This document shows, in pieces, positions 1 through 6,837 of a stretch of DNA of 49,782 bases (positions are counted from its first letter, which is position 1; each line of letters begins with the position of its first letter). The DNA lies in NCBI GenBank assembly GCA_934130975.1, contig CAKOYU010000012.1:1-49782 (forward strand). The letters are read 5' to 3'. A program made the translations under genes and the position numbers. This DNA comes from an uncultured Clostridia bacterium. GTDB taxonomy: Bacteria; Bacillota; Clostridia; TANB77; CAG-508. The notes beneath the pieces were generated by a model. It saw only the letters and a list, made by a program, of their open reading frames with translations, did not search any database and had not been told where the DNA came from.

Positions 1-273
1 GTATCTTGATAGTTTATAATCTTTAATAATCTCTTCTTTTCCTTTACCAGTTTTTATTGGCTTGTTGATCTCAACAATCCAATCTTCTTCGCTTGAAACG
101 CTATTATTTGCTGATAAAACTGCTTTATTTATTACTTTTTGAAAATTTCTCCAATCCTTGTATTCCAATACTTTTTGTAATTCACGTGCATACCAATATT
201 CATTTTCATAATCATCTATATGTTTAATATTTTCAAAAATATTGTTAGTATATCTATCTCCAATTTTCTTCAT
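1..273 (-). CDS. DinD-like DNA damage-inducible protein, N-terminal part (runs off left edge)
   Basis: The minus strand is open from an ATG at 273 to base 1, giving the first 91 residues of a longer protein; a clear AAGGAGG precedes the ATG. Residues 32-45 (YWYARELQKVLEYK) and the edge motif DYKLSRY match my memory of DinD (DNA damage-inducible protein D) and related BRO-type proteins, which have a WSARELQ...GY motif and then LSRYACYL. In E. coli dinD is SOS-induced and the protein affects RecA function; whether that holds here is inference. The reading frame stays open upstream to an ATG at 354, but that start has no good ribosome site. No LexA-like box was recognised. The rest of the gene lies outside the window. 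Confidence 0.7.
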   Translation of the reverse strand, partial: MKKIGDRYTNNIFENIKHIDDYENEYWYARELQKVLEYKDWRNFQKVINKAVLSANNSVSSEEDWIVEINKPIKTGKGKEEIIKDYKLSRY

Positions 274-303
274 TACTACCTCCTTATTTATTGATTCATA
301 TAA

Positions 304-433
304 AAGTTTTCCATAAGTCGTTATTCCCCCTATTTTATTTAAAATAATTATCATTTTTCAGTTATAAAATGTAAAAAGAAATAAAATAAAAATATTTATT
401 TATAAGCCTTCATAGGAAGTTTTCCATAAGTCG
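304..433. repeat. 17-bp direct repeat (304-320 and 417-433)
   Basis: AAGTTTTCCATAAGTCG occurs exactly at 304-320 and 417-433. Read on the minus strand it encodes TYGKL in both places: once inside the 24-residue ORF and once in the frame just upstream of the DinD-like start. It may be a short duplication or a mobile gene-end cassette. Confidence 0.7.
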
Positions 434-470
434 GTTTATACCAGTTTATATTTGTTTTGTTTTCATTCAT
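396..470 (-). CDS. putative 24-residue small protein
   Basis: ATG at 470 is preceded by AAAGGAAG at good spacing, and the frame runs 24 codons to TAA at 396. The product is basic and aromatic (WYKPTYGKLPMKAYK near its end) with no membrane segment. It lies between the membrane protein at 539-1030 and the DinD-like gene, after an AT-rich hairpin, so it may be read from the upstream unit. The 17-bp repeat falls inside it. I do not recognise it; a chance ORF is possible. Confidence 0.35.
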   Translation of the reverse strand: MNENKTNINWYKPTYGKLPMKAYK

Positions 471-497
471 ATTTTCACTTCCTTTATGTTTTTATAC

Positions 498-535
498 AAA
501 ATTAAGCATGTTTATATTTATACATGCTTAATTTT
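498..535. terminator. 14-bp-stem AT-rich hairpin
   Basis: AAAATTAAGCATGT (498-511) is perfectly complementary to 522-535 with a 10-base loop. It directly follows the stop of the gene at 539-1030. The T-run on either strand is short, so it is a weak terminator or an RNA-stabilising hairpin. Confidence 0.5.
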
Positions 536-538
536 ACT

Positions 539-1030
539 TTAAAAGAATTTATATTCATTCTTATCTTCTCTTTCGTCTCTTGCTTTTAACTCTTCATCAT
601 ATTTTTCATTTTTAAAATACCAATCTGTTTTTCCATCAGAAGGATTAATTTTTCTTCCTTTATCAGCAATCATATCCATTACTGCAAAAAGTGCAAGTAT
701 AATTGCAACTACATCTGATATTAAATTCATTGCTAAATTATTTGTTATTGATGCTTGTCCTTGAATTATAGGTGTTAAATTAGAAATTAAATGTTCTCCA
801 AAATAAGCACCATATATAACTAAATATATTAATGATCCTGCCATTATTCTTTTTACTACCATTATAATGCAAGGTATTGTCGCAAATGCAATTATTACTT
901 CAAATGTGAAATTATATGCTTCTAGGCCTAACATATCTATAGAATATTGTGTGCATAGTGCAACTACTGCTCTAAATAGCCAGAACATTACCATAAATAT
1001 TGCTATTAGCCATGTAGAAAAATTTTTCAT
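539..1030 (-). CDS. four-helix membrane protein of unknown function
   Basis: 163 residues from an ATG preceded by GGAGG. Hydrophobic stretches near residues 5-27, 40-60, 65-85 and 95-120 suggest four membrane helices. They are followed by a charged cytoplasmic-looking tail with DWYFKNEKYDEELKARDE. I do not recognise a named family; proteins of this shape with a charged DWYF tail occur in Firmicutes accessory regions, which is only a recollection. A terminator at 1071-1110 separates it from the DUF1292 gene upstream, so it probably has its own promoter, which I could not pin down. Confidence 0.65.
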   Translation of the reverse strand: MKNFSTWLIAIFMVMFWLFRAVVALCTQYSIDMLGLEAYNFTFEVIIAFATIPCIIMVVKRIMAGSLIYLVIYGAYFGEHLISNLTPIIQGQASITNNLAMNLISDVVAIILALFAVMDMIADKGRKINPSDGKTDWYFKNEKYDEELKARDEREDKNEYKFF

Positions 1031-1070
1031 TTATTTTTTCCTCCACTTCATTTTTCTTACATTATTAAAT

Positions 1071-1110
1071 AAAAAATTGGGGTTGTAGAAATCTAATTCC
1101 ACCCCCAAAA
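1071..1110 (-). terminator. rho-independent terminator of the ireB-ruvX-DUF1292 unit
   Basis: On the minus strand, TTGGGGGT pairs with ACCCCAA across a short inner stem (TAGA/TCTA) and is followed by TTTTTT. It begins a few bases after the DUF1292 stop. Confidence 0.75.
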
Positions 1111-1115
1111 TTTTA

Positions 1116-1415
1116 TTAGTCTTCATCTACAAAATTAAATTCGTCTTTATATTTATCCTTAAATATTTCAAATACTTGATTTAGAATTTCTTCATCTTCA
1201 ACTCCAACATATGATTCTTCTTCTGAATCATCATCTGTATCTTCTAATTTTAATATTACTACTTCTCCTTCATCTTCTTCACCTTCAGATGTTACTGGTA
1301 ATAATACTACATATTCTTCATTATCTAATTCTACTAAGTCTAAGAATTCAAATTGAACCTCATTTCCTTCTTCATCATTTAGAATTACTATGTTATCTAA
1401 TTCTTCGTTTTCCAT
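1116..1415 (-). CDS. DUF1292 family acidic protein
   Basis: 99 residues, strongly acidic, with the DUF1292 pattern: a short beta-rich start (ILNDEEGNEVQFEFLDLVEL), then EEYVVLLPV, and a VVILKLEDTD stretch. Such proteins very often sit directly behind ruvX in Firmicutes, as here (60 bp downstream). The molecular function is not known. A good GGAG site precedes the ATG, and the gene is followed by a strong terminator, so it is the last gene of the unit. Confidence 0.85.
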   Translation of the reverse strand: MENEELDNIVILNDEEGNEVQFEFLDLVELDNEEYVVLLPVTSEGEEDEGEVVILKLEDTDDDSEEESYVGVEDEEILNQVFEIFKDKYKDEFNFVDED

Positions 1416-1475
1416 TCTCTACTCCTTTCATATAATTATATTTAATATAATACACTATTTTAATATTTTTTACAA

Positions 1476-1895
1476 CTAATTTTTAATTTTATTTAAATAT
1501 GTTTCTAAAATATATACTGCAGATATAGTATCTACTATATTTCGCTTTTTATTCTTTCCTACATCTAAGAAATTCATTGTCTTGTGTGCAGCTACTGTTG
1601 TTAGTCTTTCATCTATTGTTTCTATTTTTAGTTTGTTATATTTACATTTTAACTTATGTATAAATTTTTCTGTTATTTCTGTTCTTTTTGATGTAGTACC
1701 ATTCATATTTATTGGTTTACCTATAACAATAGTATCTACTTCATACTTTTCTAATATTTCGTCTAATCTTTTTAAAATCACTTTATCTGAACCTTTATTA
1801 TGAATTGTCTCTAGACCTTGCACTGTTATATTCAATGCATCTGTTATAGCAACTCCTGTTCTTGCATCTCCATAGTCTATTCCTAATATTCGCAT
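1476..1895 (-). CDS. ruvX: Holliday junction resolvase-like RuvX (YqgF)
   Basis: 139 residues, the usual length. The N-terminal MRILGIDYGDARTGVAI is the RNase H-fold signature with the first catalytic Asp. VIGKP (residues 58-62) and the TIDERLTT motif near residue 95 provide the other acidic residues, and the final Asp lies in NIVDTISA. Family members act in pre-16S rRNA 5' end maturation (E. coli YqgF) and have been linked to recombination. It starts 8 bp after ireB, the conserved Firmicutes order. Confidence 0.95.
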   Translation of the reverse strand: MRILGIDYGDARTGVAITDALNITVQGLETIHNKGSDKVILKRLDEILEKYEVDTIVIGKPINMNGTTSKRTEITEKFIHKLKCKYNKLKIETIDERLTTVAAHKTMNFLDVGKNKKRNIVDTISAVYILETYLNKIKN

Positions 1896-1903
1896 ATTTA
1901 CTC

Positions 1904-2161
1904 CTATTCTTCTTCTAGACCTATATATTTTATAACCATACTTTCTAAAAGTTCGTCTCTTTCTATTTGTCTAATTTTATTTCTTGCATCTTTATAGCTT
2001 GTAATATATGTCGGATCACCTGATAATATATAACCAACAATTTGATTTATTGGATTATATCCTTTTTCAACTAATGCCTCATATACCTCTTTTAAAACTT
2101 CTGCCTTCTTTGCGTTTTTTTCTTTTTCAAAACTAAAACTCATTGTTTTATCAAAATCCAT
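1904..2161 (-). CDS. ireB: IreB family regulatory phosphoprotein (UPF0297)
   Basis: 85 residues; MDFDKTMSFSF at the start and YNPINQIVGYILSGDPTYIT in the middle are diagnostic of UPF0297/IreB. In Enterococcus faecalis IreB is phosphorylated on N-terminal threonines by the Ser/Thr kinase IreK and affects cephalosporin resistance; Thr6 in DKTMSF is the equivalent candidate. It is followed by ruvX and DUF1292 as in most Firmicutes. Upstream, where alaS usually lies, there is instead a GAF/GGDEF-like gene 19 bp away. Confidence 0.93.
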   Translation of the reverse strand: MDFDKTMSFSFEKEKNAKKAEVLKEVYEALVEKGYNPINQIVGYILSGDPTYITSYKDARNKIRQIERDELLESMVIKYIGLEEE

Positions 2162-2180
2162 AATTATATTACCTCCTTAT

Positions 2181-3323
2181 TTATATACATGTAATATCAT
2201 TTTCCTTTTTATCAGCATTATCAACATATTGTTCCAATTTTTTTAATACTTCTTCCATTCCAGTCCCTTTATAATATGTTGTTAATACAAAATTAAGTTT
2301 AGCTTTTACAACTTGTGGTGGCTCTGTTTTATTTTTCTTTTTCTTTTTTCTATCTACTTGTTCAATTTCTATTTCATCTATATTCGCATTCTGAGCTAAT
2401 GATATTTCTAATTTTTCTACTTCATTTTTTATATCTGTTATAAAAGTTGTTACAGACTCAATATCTACTCCTGAAAATACTATTACAAATTTAGGTCCCA
2501 TGTATCTTATAAACAAATAATCTTTTGATATACTATTTTCTATACATTCGCTTATTTCTGTTATAACTTGATTTCCTAACTTTCTAGAATAATTATCATT
2601 TATTTCTTCTATATTAGTTATTCGATACATACATACTGTAGATGTTGTATATTTATCTATTATTTTCTTGCCTTCTCCATATAAATATTCCTCTGAATAT
2701 AATCCAGTAAATAAATCTCTTCTTACTATTGCTTCTAATGTCTTTTGGTGTACTACTGTTCTTAATACTGATACAATATTTTCTTTAACTACTTCAAATA
2801 TTGTAGTATCGATATTGTCAAAATCATGTGGAACTCCACTTTCTATTATCCAATATCCAATATATACATTTTCTATATATATTGGGAAAAATATTGCAGA
2901 TTTTGCTCTTCCAAATTCCATTTCTTGATATGGCAATCTTTCAGTATCATTATTTACTGTAACATATTTAGGTGTTGCCGTTGCTATACTATCTTTAAAT
3001 ATATCAACTTCTTGTAATTTACTTAATGCTTTCCAATGTTTAGGGTCAACATTAGATGCCTTTACTTCATATTCAGCTCCATTAAATACAACTATTGTAG
3101 AATATTTTATTTCATATTTTTCTATTAATATATTATTTATTTTTTGGATTTTTTCGTCTACAGAAGAACATTCTCCTATTGTGCTTAAAAAATCTTGTAA
3201 CACCCTTAAATTATTAGCTTGTCTGCTCAAATTATTAAATTGTTGTATTTTTTTGTGTATAGTTATATTGTAAATAAGCAATATAATTATAATTGCAACT
3301 AATATTCCAACTATAAATATCAA
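2181..3323 (-). CDS. membrane-anchored GAF plus degenerate GGDEF protein
   Basis: 380 residues from a TTG start with GGAGGGG 7 bp before it. Residues 1-22 form one membrane helix, 35-190 a GAF-like domain (GRAKSAIFFPIYIENVYIGYW), and 195-310 a GGDEF-like domain starting with RRDLFTGLYSEEYL. The signature position reads RYMGPKFVIVF near residue 275, so GGDEF is replaced by GPKF. The catalytic acidic residues are therefore missing and c-di-GMP synthesis is unlikely. A lysine-rich insertion (DRKKKKKNKTE) follows. It lies 18 bp behind the CpaE-like gene and 19 bp before ireB, so all are likely one operon. I infer a sensor or scaffold role. Confidence 0.75.
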   Translation of the reverse strand: MIFIVGILVAIIIILLIYNITIHKKIQQFNNLSRQANNLRVLQDFLSTIGECSSVDEKIQKINNILIEKYEIKYSTIVVFNGAEYEVKASNVDPKHWKALSKLQEVDIFKDSIATATPKYVTVNNDTERLPYQEMEFGRAKSAIFFPIYIENVYIGYWIIESGVPHDFDNIDTTIFEVVKENIVSVLRTVVHQKTLEAIVRRDLFTGLYSEEYLYGEGKKIIDKYTTSTVCMYRITNIEEINDNYSRKLGNQVITEISECIENSISKDYLFIRYMGPKFVIVFSGVDIESVTTFITDIKNEVEKLEISLAQNANIDEIEIEQVDRKKKKKNKTEPPQVVKAKLNFVLTTYYKGTGMEEVLKKLEQYVDNADKKENDITCI

Positions 3324-3341
3324 CTTTTATCCCCTCCATTA

Positions 3342-5663
3342 CTAATAATTTTTCTTCATTTGATTTAATGTATTATTCATTCTTGTAGAAAACCCATTAC
3401 TTTCATTGTTTTTTATTGATGGTGGTGTATATTTTTCTGTTTTACTATTTGTCATATACACCATATTAGCTAATCTTTTTAAACTTTGTAAAAACTCTTT
3501 TGAATAACCTCTTAATGATACATCACATGTTACCAATCCATCTAAATATCTTAAATATGATTTTAAGTCAAATGGTATGATAGCACGTTTAACAGATTTT
3601 CTGTTAAACAATTCTTTTCTAACTGTCATAGAAGCATCATTGTATATTGAAATTCCTCCTATAAGGATCTCTTCGTTAATTTCTTTTGTATTCATAAATT
3701 TATTTAATACTACTCTTGCTTTTGCTTCTTCAAACATTCCTTTATCACTTAATTGTCTTAAAAAAGCTGTAAGTGGTTGAATTGTTAATATATCCATTGA
3801 TTGAACCAAATATATTTCTTGAGCATATTTGAAATATCTCATTGGAGTTGTAAAATCACAATCCATTAATACTACTGTATGCATTTCTAATAATGTTTGT
3901 ACTATTGGTTCAACAGCATCTAGGTTTTCATCTCTCTCAAATGGTGATGTATACACAGTTAAATTCTTGTGAGTTTTTATGCCATTAGCTTTTCCTATTT
4001 TCAAATTATTCATTATATAATTTGATTGTTTCCTTAGTTCTTCTTCATTTTTAGTATATATATAATATGCATTTCTGTTTTGTGTTAAATCTAATATTGC
4101 TGTATCCACTCCACTAGCAGACAATATTTCTGCTATATTATTAACTAAAAATGAGGTTCCATTTTTACTTGTTCCAACAAATGCTACTATTTTTTGGTCT
4201 TGTCTCAATATATTATACATATCTAATTCAGGATATTTTTCTTCCACCTTTGGTCTATTTTCATTCTCATTAGCCATTCTTAGATTATTTAATACATCTG
4301 TATATTGGTCATCAATTTTATCTTCTTCATGATTTTCGAATCCTGGTAGTGTTGTTTCTTCTTCACTGTCTTCGAATCCTGGTAATGTTGTCTCTTCTTC
4401 ACTGTCTTCAAATCCTGGTAATGTTGTCTCTTCTTCACTGTTTTCAAATCCTGGTAATGTTGCTTCTTCTTCACTATTTTCAAATCCTGGCAATGTTACT
4501 TCTTCTTCACTATTTTCAGCCATTGGTAATGTTTCTTCTTCGTTATTTTCGAATCCTGGCAACATTGTTGCTTCTATCTCTTCTGGTTGAGCATTTTTTC
4601 TTGGTCTTCCTCTTTTTCTTTTAGGTTGCTCTTGTACTGGTTGTTCTATTGGATTCTTTCTTGGTCTTCCTCTTCCTCTTTTTACTGGTTGTACTGGTTC
4701 TTCTACCACTTGTTGTTCTTTTTCTACTACTGGAATTTCTTCTTCTATTTTTTCTGATTTTGTATCAATTTCTTTCATTGTTCTTTGCATACTCTCAGCT
4801 GTAGTAGTTGTTGGTTTTGTAAGTATCTTTTTCTTATTTAAACCAATAGTAGATGGAATAACCACCGGTGCATTTGGCTTTCTAGTTTTACTATTTTTTA
4901 GCAATATTTCACTTGTTCCAGCTTTTGCTTTACTTTTTTCTACTCTTAGTTTATCTGATACTTTATTATTATATGAATTTATTTCTTGATACTTTTCAGA
5001 TTTTTCTTCTAGTACTGCTCTTACATTTAATGGTAAACATTTGCTTATTATCTTTAACTGTACATCATTATATTGATTTGCAATACTATTGAAACTTTCA
5101 ACATATTTTTCTTCATCATTTCCTATTCTTTTGTAATGTGATAATATATTTTGTATTTCTAATTCACTAACATCATTTTCATCATCTTTTTCATATGTTA
5201 CATCTTCTGTATCGATTTTGTAATAAATCTTTGCTTCTTTTTTTGAACGTGGTCTTTTTATTAATTTGCAAACTTCACTTGCACTTCTATCATTACCTAA
5301 TAGTGCATCATAAACTCCAATTCCAAATAATTTTACTAATATTTGTTCTGATTTGTTTCTTCTTTCTGTACATATTAAAATTATTGGTATGTTTTCCCCT
5401 TTACTGTTAGATGCTTCATCACTAATGCTATCTAATCTATCAAACAAAAATTTATCCATTTGCTCATAGTCTGTATTTACATATTGTTCTAAATCTTCGC
5501 TTATTACTATTCTATCATATGTTTTATCTTTTTGTAATTCTTTTAATATTGCATTAAAGTAATAAACATTTTTATATGATATTATTTGTTTATATTCTGA
5601 TTGATATTTTTTTATTATAGCTTGTGATGTATTTTCATTACTTACTGCAAATAAAACTTTCAT
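3342..5663 (-). CDS. large CpaE/MinD-like ATPase-fold protein with AT-hooks and a tandem-repeat linker
   Basis: 773 residues. The N-terminal ~150 residues look like a receiver-type fold (MKVLFAVSNENTSQAIIKK; VISEDLEQY), as in CpaE proteins. Two AT-hook motifs (KRGRGRPRKNP near 326, KRKRGRPRKNA near 346) precede an acidic repeat of LPGFENSEEE units (about 363-442). The C-terminal part from about 485 resembles a MinD/ParA ATPase: FVGTSKNGTSFLVNN, then VLMDCDF and a long helical tail. The P-loop is odd: the usual GK[ST] lysine is Thr, so nucleotide hydrolysis is uncertain. It starts 3 bp after the VirB2-like gene. CpaE proteins localise Tad pili; AT-hooks suggest DNA contact. The actual function is unknown. 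Confidence 0.7.
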   Translation of the reverse strand: MKVLFAVSNENTSQAIIKKYQSEYKQIISYKNVYYFNAILKELQKDKTYDRIVISEDLEQYVNTDYEQMDKFLFDRLDSISDEASNSKGENIPIILICTERRNKSEQILVKLFGIGVYDALLGNDRSASEVCKLIKRPRSKKEAKIYYKIDTEDVTYEKDDENDVSELEIQNILSHYKRIGNDEEKYVESFNSIANQYNDVQLKIISKCLPLNVRAVLEEKSEKYQEINSYNNKVSDKLRVEKSKAKAGTSEILLKNSKTRKPNAPVVIPSTIGLNKKKILTKPTTTTAESMQRTMKEIDTKSEKIEEEIPVVEKEQQVVEEPVQPVKRGRGRPRKNPIEQPVQEQPKRKRGRPRKNAQPEEIEATMLPGFENNEEETLPMAENSEEEVTLPGFENSEEEATLPGFENSEEETTLPGFEDSEEETTLPGFEDSEEETTLPGFENHEEDKIDDQYTDVLNNLRMANENENRPKVEEKYPELDMYNILRQDQKIVAFVGTSKNGTSFLVNNIAEILSASGVDTAILDLTQNRNAYYIYTKNEEELRKQSNYIMNNLKIGKANGIKTHKNLTVYTSPFERDENLDAVEPIVQTLLEMHTVVLMDCDFTTPMRYFKYAQEIYLVQSMDILTIQPLTAFLRQLSDKGMFEEAKARVVLNKFMNTKEINEEILIGGISIYNDASMTVRKELFNRKSVKRAIIPFDLKSYLRYLDGLVTCDVSLRGYSKEFLQSLKRLANMVYMTNSKTEKYTPPSIKNNESNGFSTRMNNTLNQMKKNY
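4336..4575 (-). repeat. 36-bp in-frame tandem repeat, about 6.5 copies
   Basis: Five 36-bp units from 4336 to 4515, one 33-bp variant (4516-4548) and a partial unit encode TLPGFENSEEEA/T-type 12-residue repeats in the CpaE/MinD-like protein. The neighbouring units at 4372 and 4408 are nearly identical, indicating recent expansion or slippage. Confidence 0.9.
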
Positions 5664-5666
5664 TTG

Positions 5667-6068
5667 TTACCCCCTTCCAAATTTTACAACAATTGCAAAT
5701 GCTAGTGGTAAAACTTGGCATATTACTAATATAGTTACGAATGATATCATCATTACTAAACCTTTTTCTTGTGTATCTAGTTTTCTTATTCCTATTACAT
5801 ATTGATACATTGCACTTACAGCAATTCCTAAAAAACATAATGGTATACTATATACTCTAATCATGTTTAATATATAAGCAGTTAACCCATATGCATCTGA
5901 ACCGTATTTTTCTTTATATTCATCTAATGTTTTTGCTGCATTTTCTTTTATTTTTATTAGCTGGCTTTCATTTTTTTCATCAATAATATTTTCTGCCGCA
6001 TATACTTGATTATATCCAAACAATATTATGGTGAATAATAATATTATTATCGCAACTATTTTCTTCAT
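5667..6068 (-). CDS. VirB2/TrbC-like small membrane protein (pilin-type topology)
   Basis: 133 residues from the ATG at 6068; a longer GTG start at 6089 overlaps the ribosome site AAAGGAAA. A signal peptide (MKKIVAIIILLFTIILFGYN, probable cleavage after VYA) is followed by a charged helical stretch and two hydrophobic helices (about 75-97 and 108-128) separated by a short polar loop with KLDTQEKG. That signal-plus-two-helix layout is typical of VirB2/TrbC pilin subunits. The neighbouring CpaE-like gene 3 bp downstream supports a secretion or pilus context, but no TadA/VirB4 ATPase or other machine part is in the window. Confidence 0.55.
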   Translation of the reverse strand: MKKIVAIIILLFTIILFGYNQVYAAENIIDEKNESQLIKIKENAAKTLDEYKEKYGSDAYGLTAYILNMIRVYSIPLCFLGIAVSAMYQYVIGIRKLDTQEKGLVMMISFVTILVICQVLPLAFAIVVKFGRG

Positions 6069-6115
6069 ACTATTTTCATTTCCTTTCACTTATTCCATAT
6101 ATTTATTACCTATAT

Positions 6116-6144
6116 ATCATACACTAGAATTAAAAAAATAGCAA
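6116..6144 (-). promoter_or_regulatory. candidate promoter of the VirB2-like/CpaE-like/ireB unit
   Basis: On the minus strand TTGCTA (6144-6139), 17 bp, TATGAT (6121-6116), about 50 bp before the start at 6068. The -35 overlaps a terminator-like hairpin. Confidence 0.4.
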
Positions 6145-6165
6145 GGAAATTCTTGCTATTTTTTT
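6132..6165 (+). terminator. terminator-like hairpin between divergent genes
   Basis: AAAATAGCAAG pairs with CTTGCTATTTT around a GAAATT loop and is followed by T7 on the plus strand. No plus-strand gene lies to its left, so it would stop antisense transcripts of the VirB2-like gene. Confidence 0.5.
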
Positions 6166-6198
6166 ATTTTTTTAGTCTGATATTGTTTTTAACAATAT

Positions 6199-6227
6199 TT
6201 GACATTTCTGCATATTTATGGTATTAT
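6199..6227 (+). promoter_or_regulatory. promoter of the 44-residue protein gene
   Basis: TTGACA (6199-6204), 17 bp, TATTAT (6222-6227). The expected transcript start near 6234 leaves a 24-base leader with the ribosome site AAAAGGGG. Confidence 0.7.
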
Positions 6228-6257
6228 TCTTTTATTCTAACGAAAAGGGGTGGTTAT

Positions 6258-6392
6258 ATGGAAAAATTGGGTAATATTATTGTATCTGTTTATAAAGACG
6301 AAAATAATAAGACTAATTTCCAAATCCAAACAGATAGTGAAGATATCTTGCCGGTTTCTTATGTTATTGAAGATACATTAAAAATGTACTAG
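6258..6392 (+). CDS. 44-residue small protein of unknown function
   Basis: ATG at 6258 with AAAAGGGGTGG before it, ending at TAG 6392. The frame stays open to 6153, but only this ATG has a ribosome site downstream of the promoter at 6199-6227. The product (MEKLGNIIVSVYKDENNKTN then FQIQTDSEDILPVSYVIEDT) looks like a small beta-rich cytosolic domain with no signal or membrane helix. It is a complete single-gene transcription unit: own promoter and own terminator (6425-6457). I do not recognise the family. Confidence 0.6.
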   Translation: MEKLGNIIVSVYKDENNKTNFQIQTDSEDILPVSYVIEDTLKMY

Positions 6393-6424
6393 AATAGTTT
6401 TTTATAATTATAGTCTTAAACAAT

Positions 6425-6457
6425 AAAAGCAATATTCCATAAAGAAATATTGCTTTT
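6425..6457. terminator. bidirectional terminator (small protein gene / tRNA cluster)
   Basis: AAAAGCAATATT pairs perfectly with AATATTGCTTTT over a 9-base loop and is followed by T6 on the plus strand. On the minus strand it lies directly after the CCA end of the tRNA-Phe 3' half, so it was probably the terminator of the host Val-Asp-Phe tRNA operon. Confidence 0.8.
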
Positions 6458-6458
6458 T

Positions 6459-6504
6459 TGGTGCCTCGAACGGGAATCGAACCAGTGACACAGGGATTTT
6501 CAGT
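6459..6504 (-). pseudogene. 3' half of host tRNA-Phe, split by the mobile element (attL)
   Basis: Reading minus: the anticodon loop CTGAAAA, then TCCCT, variable bases, a T-arm with TTCGATT, acceptor strand TCGAGGC, A and CCA. It lacks the 5' half, replaced by element sequence that cannot form the anticodon stem. The missing half is at 16408-16447. When the halves are joined at the shared 10-mer ACTGAAAATC, a full cloverleaf with anticodon GAA forms (stem AGGGA/TCCCT, acceptor GCCTCGA/TCGAGGC). One T-stem pair (T51-C63) is mismatched. Confidence 0.85.
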
Positions 6505-6645
6505 TTTCCGTGCTATTTAATTTTAGATATTATTTGTTATTATTTAGTATCACTTAACCCCTTTGAATTTAGGCACTTTTTTAAACATTACTTAGTAAAA
6601 ATATTTAAATATAAACAAAAGATAAAATGATTTTTATAAAAGAAA

Positions 6646-6666
6646 TTTTTTAGATGTTTTTTAGAT
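6646..6666 (+). repeat. paired direct repeats TTTTTTAGAT, left end (candidate integrase arm sites)
   Basis: TTTTTTAGAT at 6646-6655 and 6657-6666, an 11-bp period. The same pair occurs in the same orientation near the right end (16254-16275). Confidence 0.5.
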
Positions 6667-6800
6667 ATAAACATCTACTACTATTGATATTAATTTTGTA
6701 TTTTCTATAACAGTAATATCATTTAAAGGTAAAGTTGCTCTACTTTTAAATATAAATGCCTTAAAATCGATTTTTGGGCTTAATTGAATAGGGACAAATT

Positions 6801-6837
6801 AACTACTTGTAGTTTTATAACTATGAGTAGTTTTTTT
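6801..6837 (+). terminator. terminator-like hairpin near the element's left end
   Basis: AACTACT (6801-6807) pairs with AGTAGTT (6826-6832), followed by T-run on the plus strand. No gene lies between it and the left end. Confidence 0.55.

Noticed and set aside
274..354. Longer N-terminus for the DinD-like protein from an ATG at 354
   Set aside because: The frame is open, but the ATG lacks a ribosome site while the ATG at 273 has AAGGAGG at good spacing; the extra residues are not family-like.
4336..4575. Possible CRISPR array because of regular 36-bp units
   Set aside because: The units are contiguous without spacers and lie in frame inside a coding sequence, encoding a 12-residue repeat; no cas genes are present.
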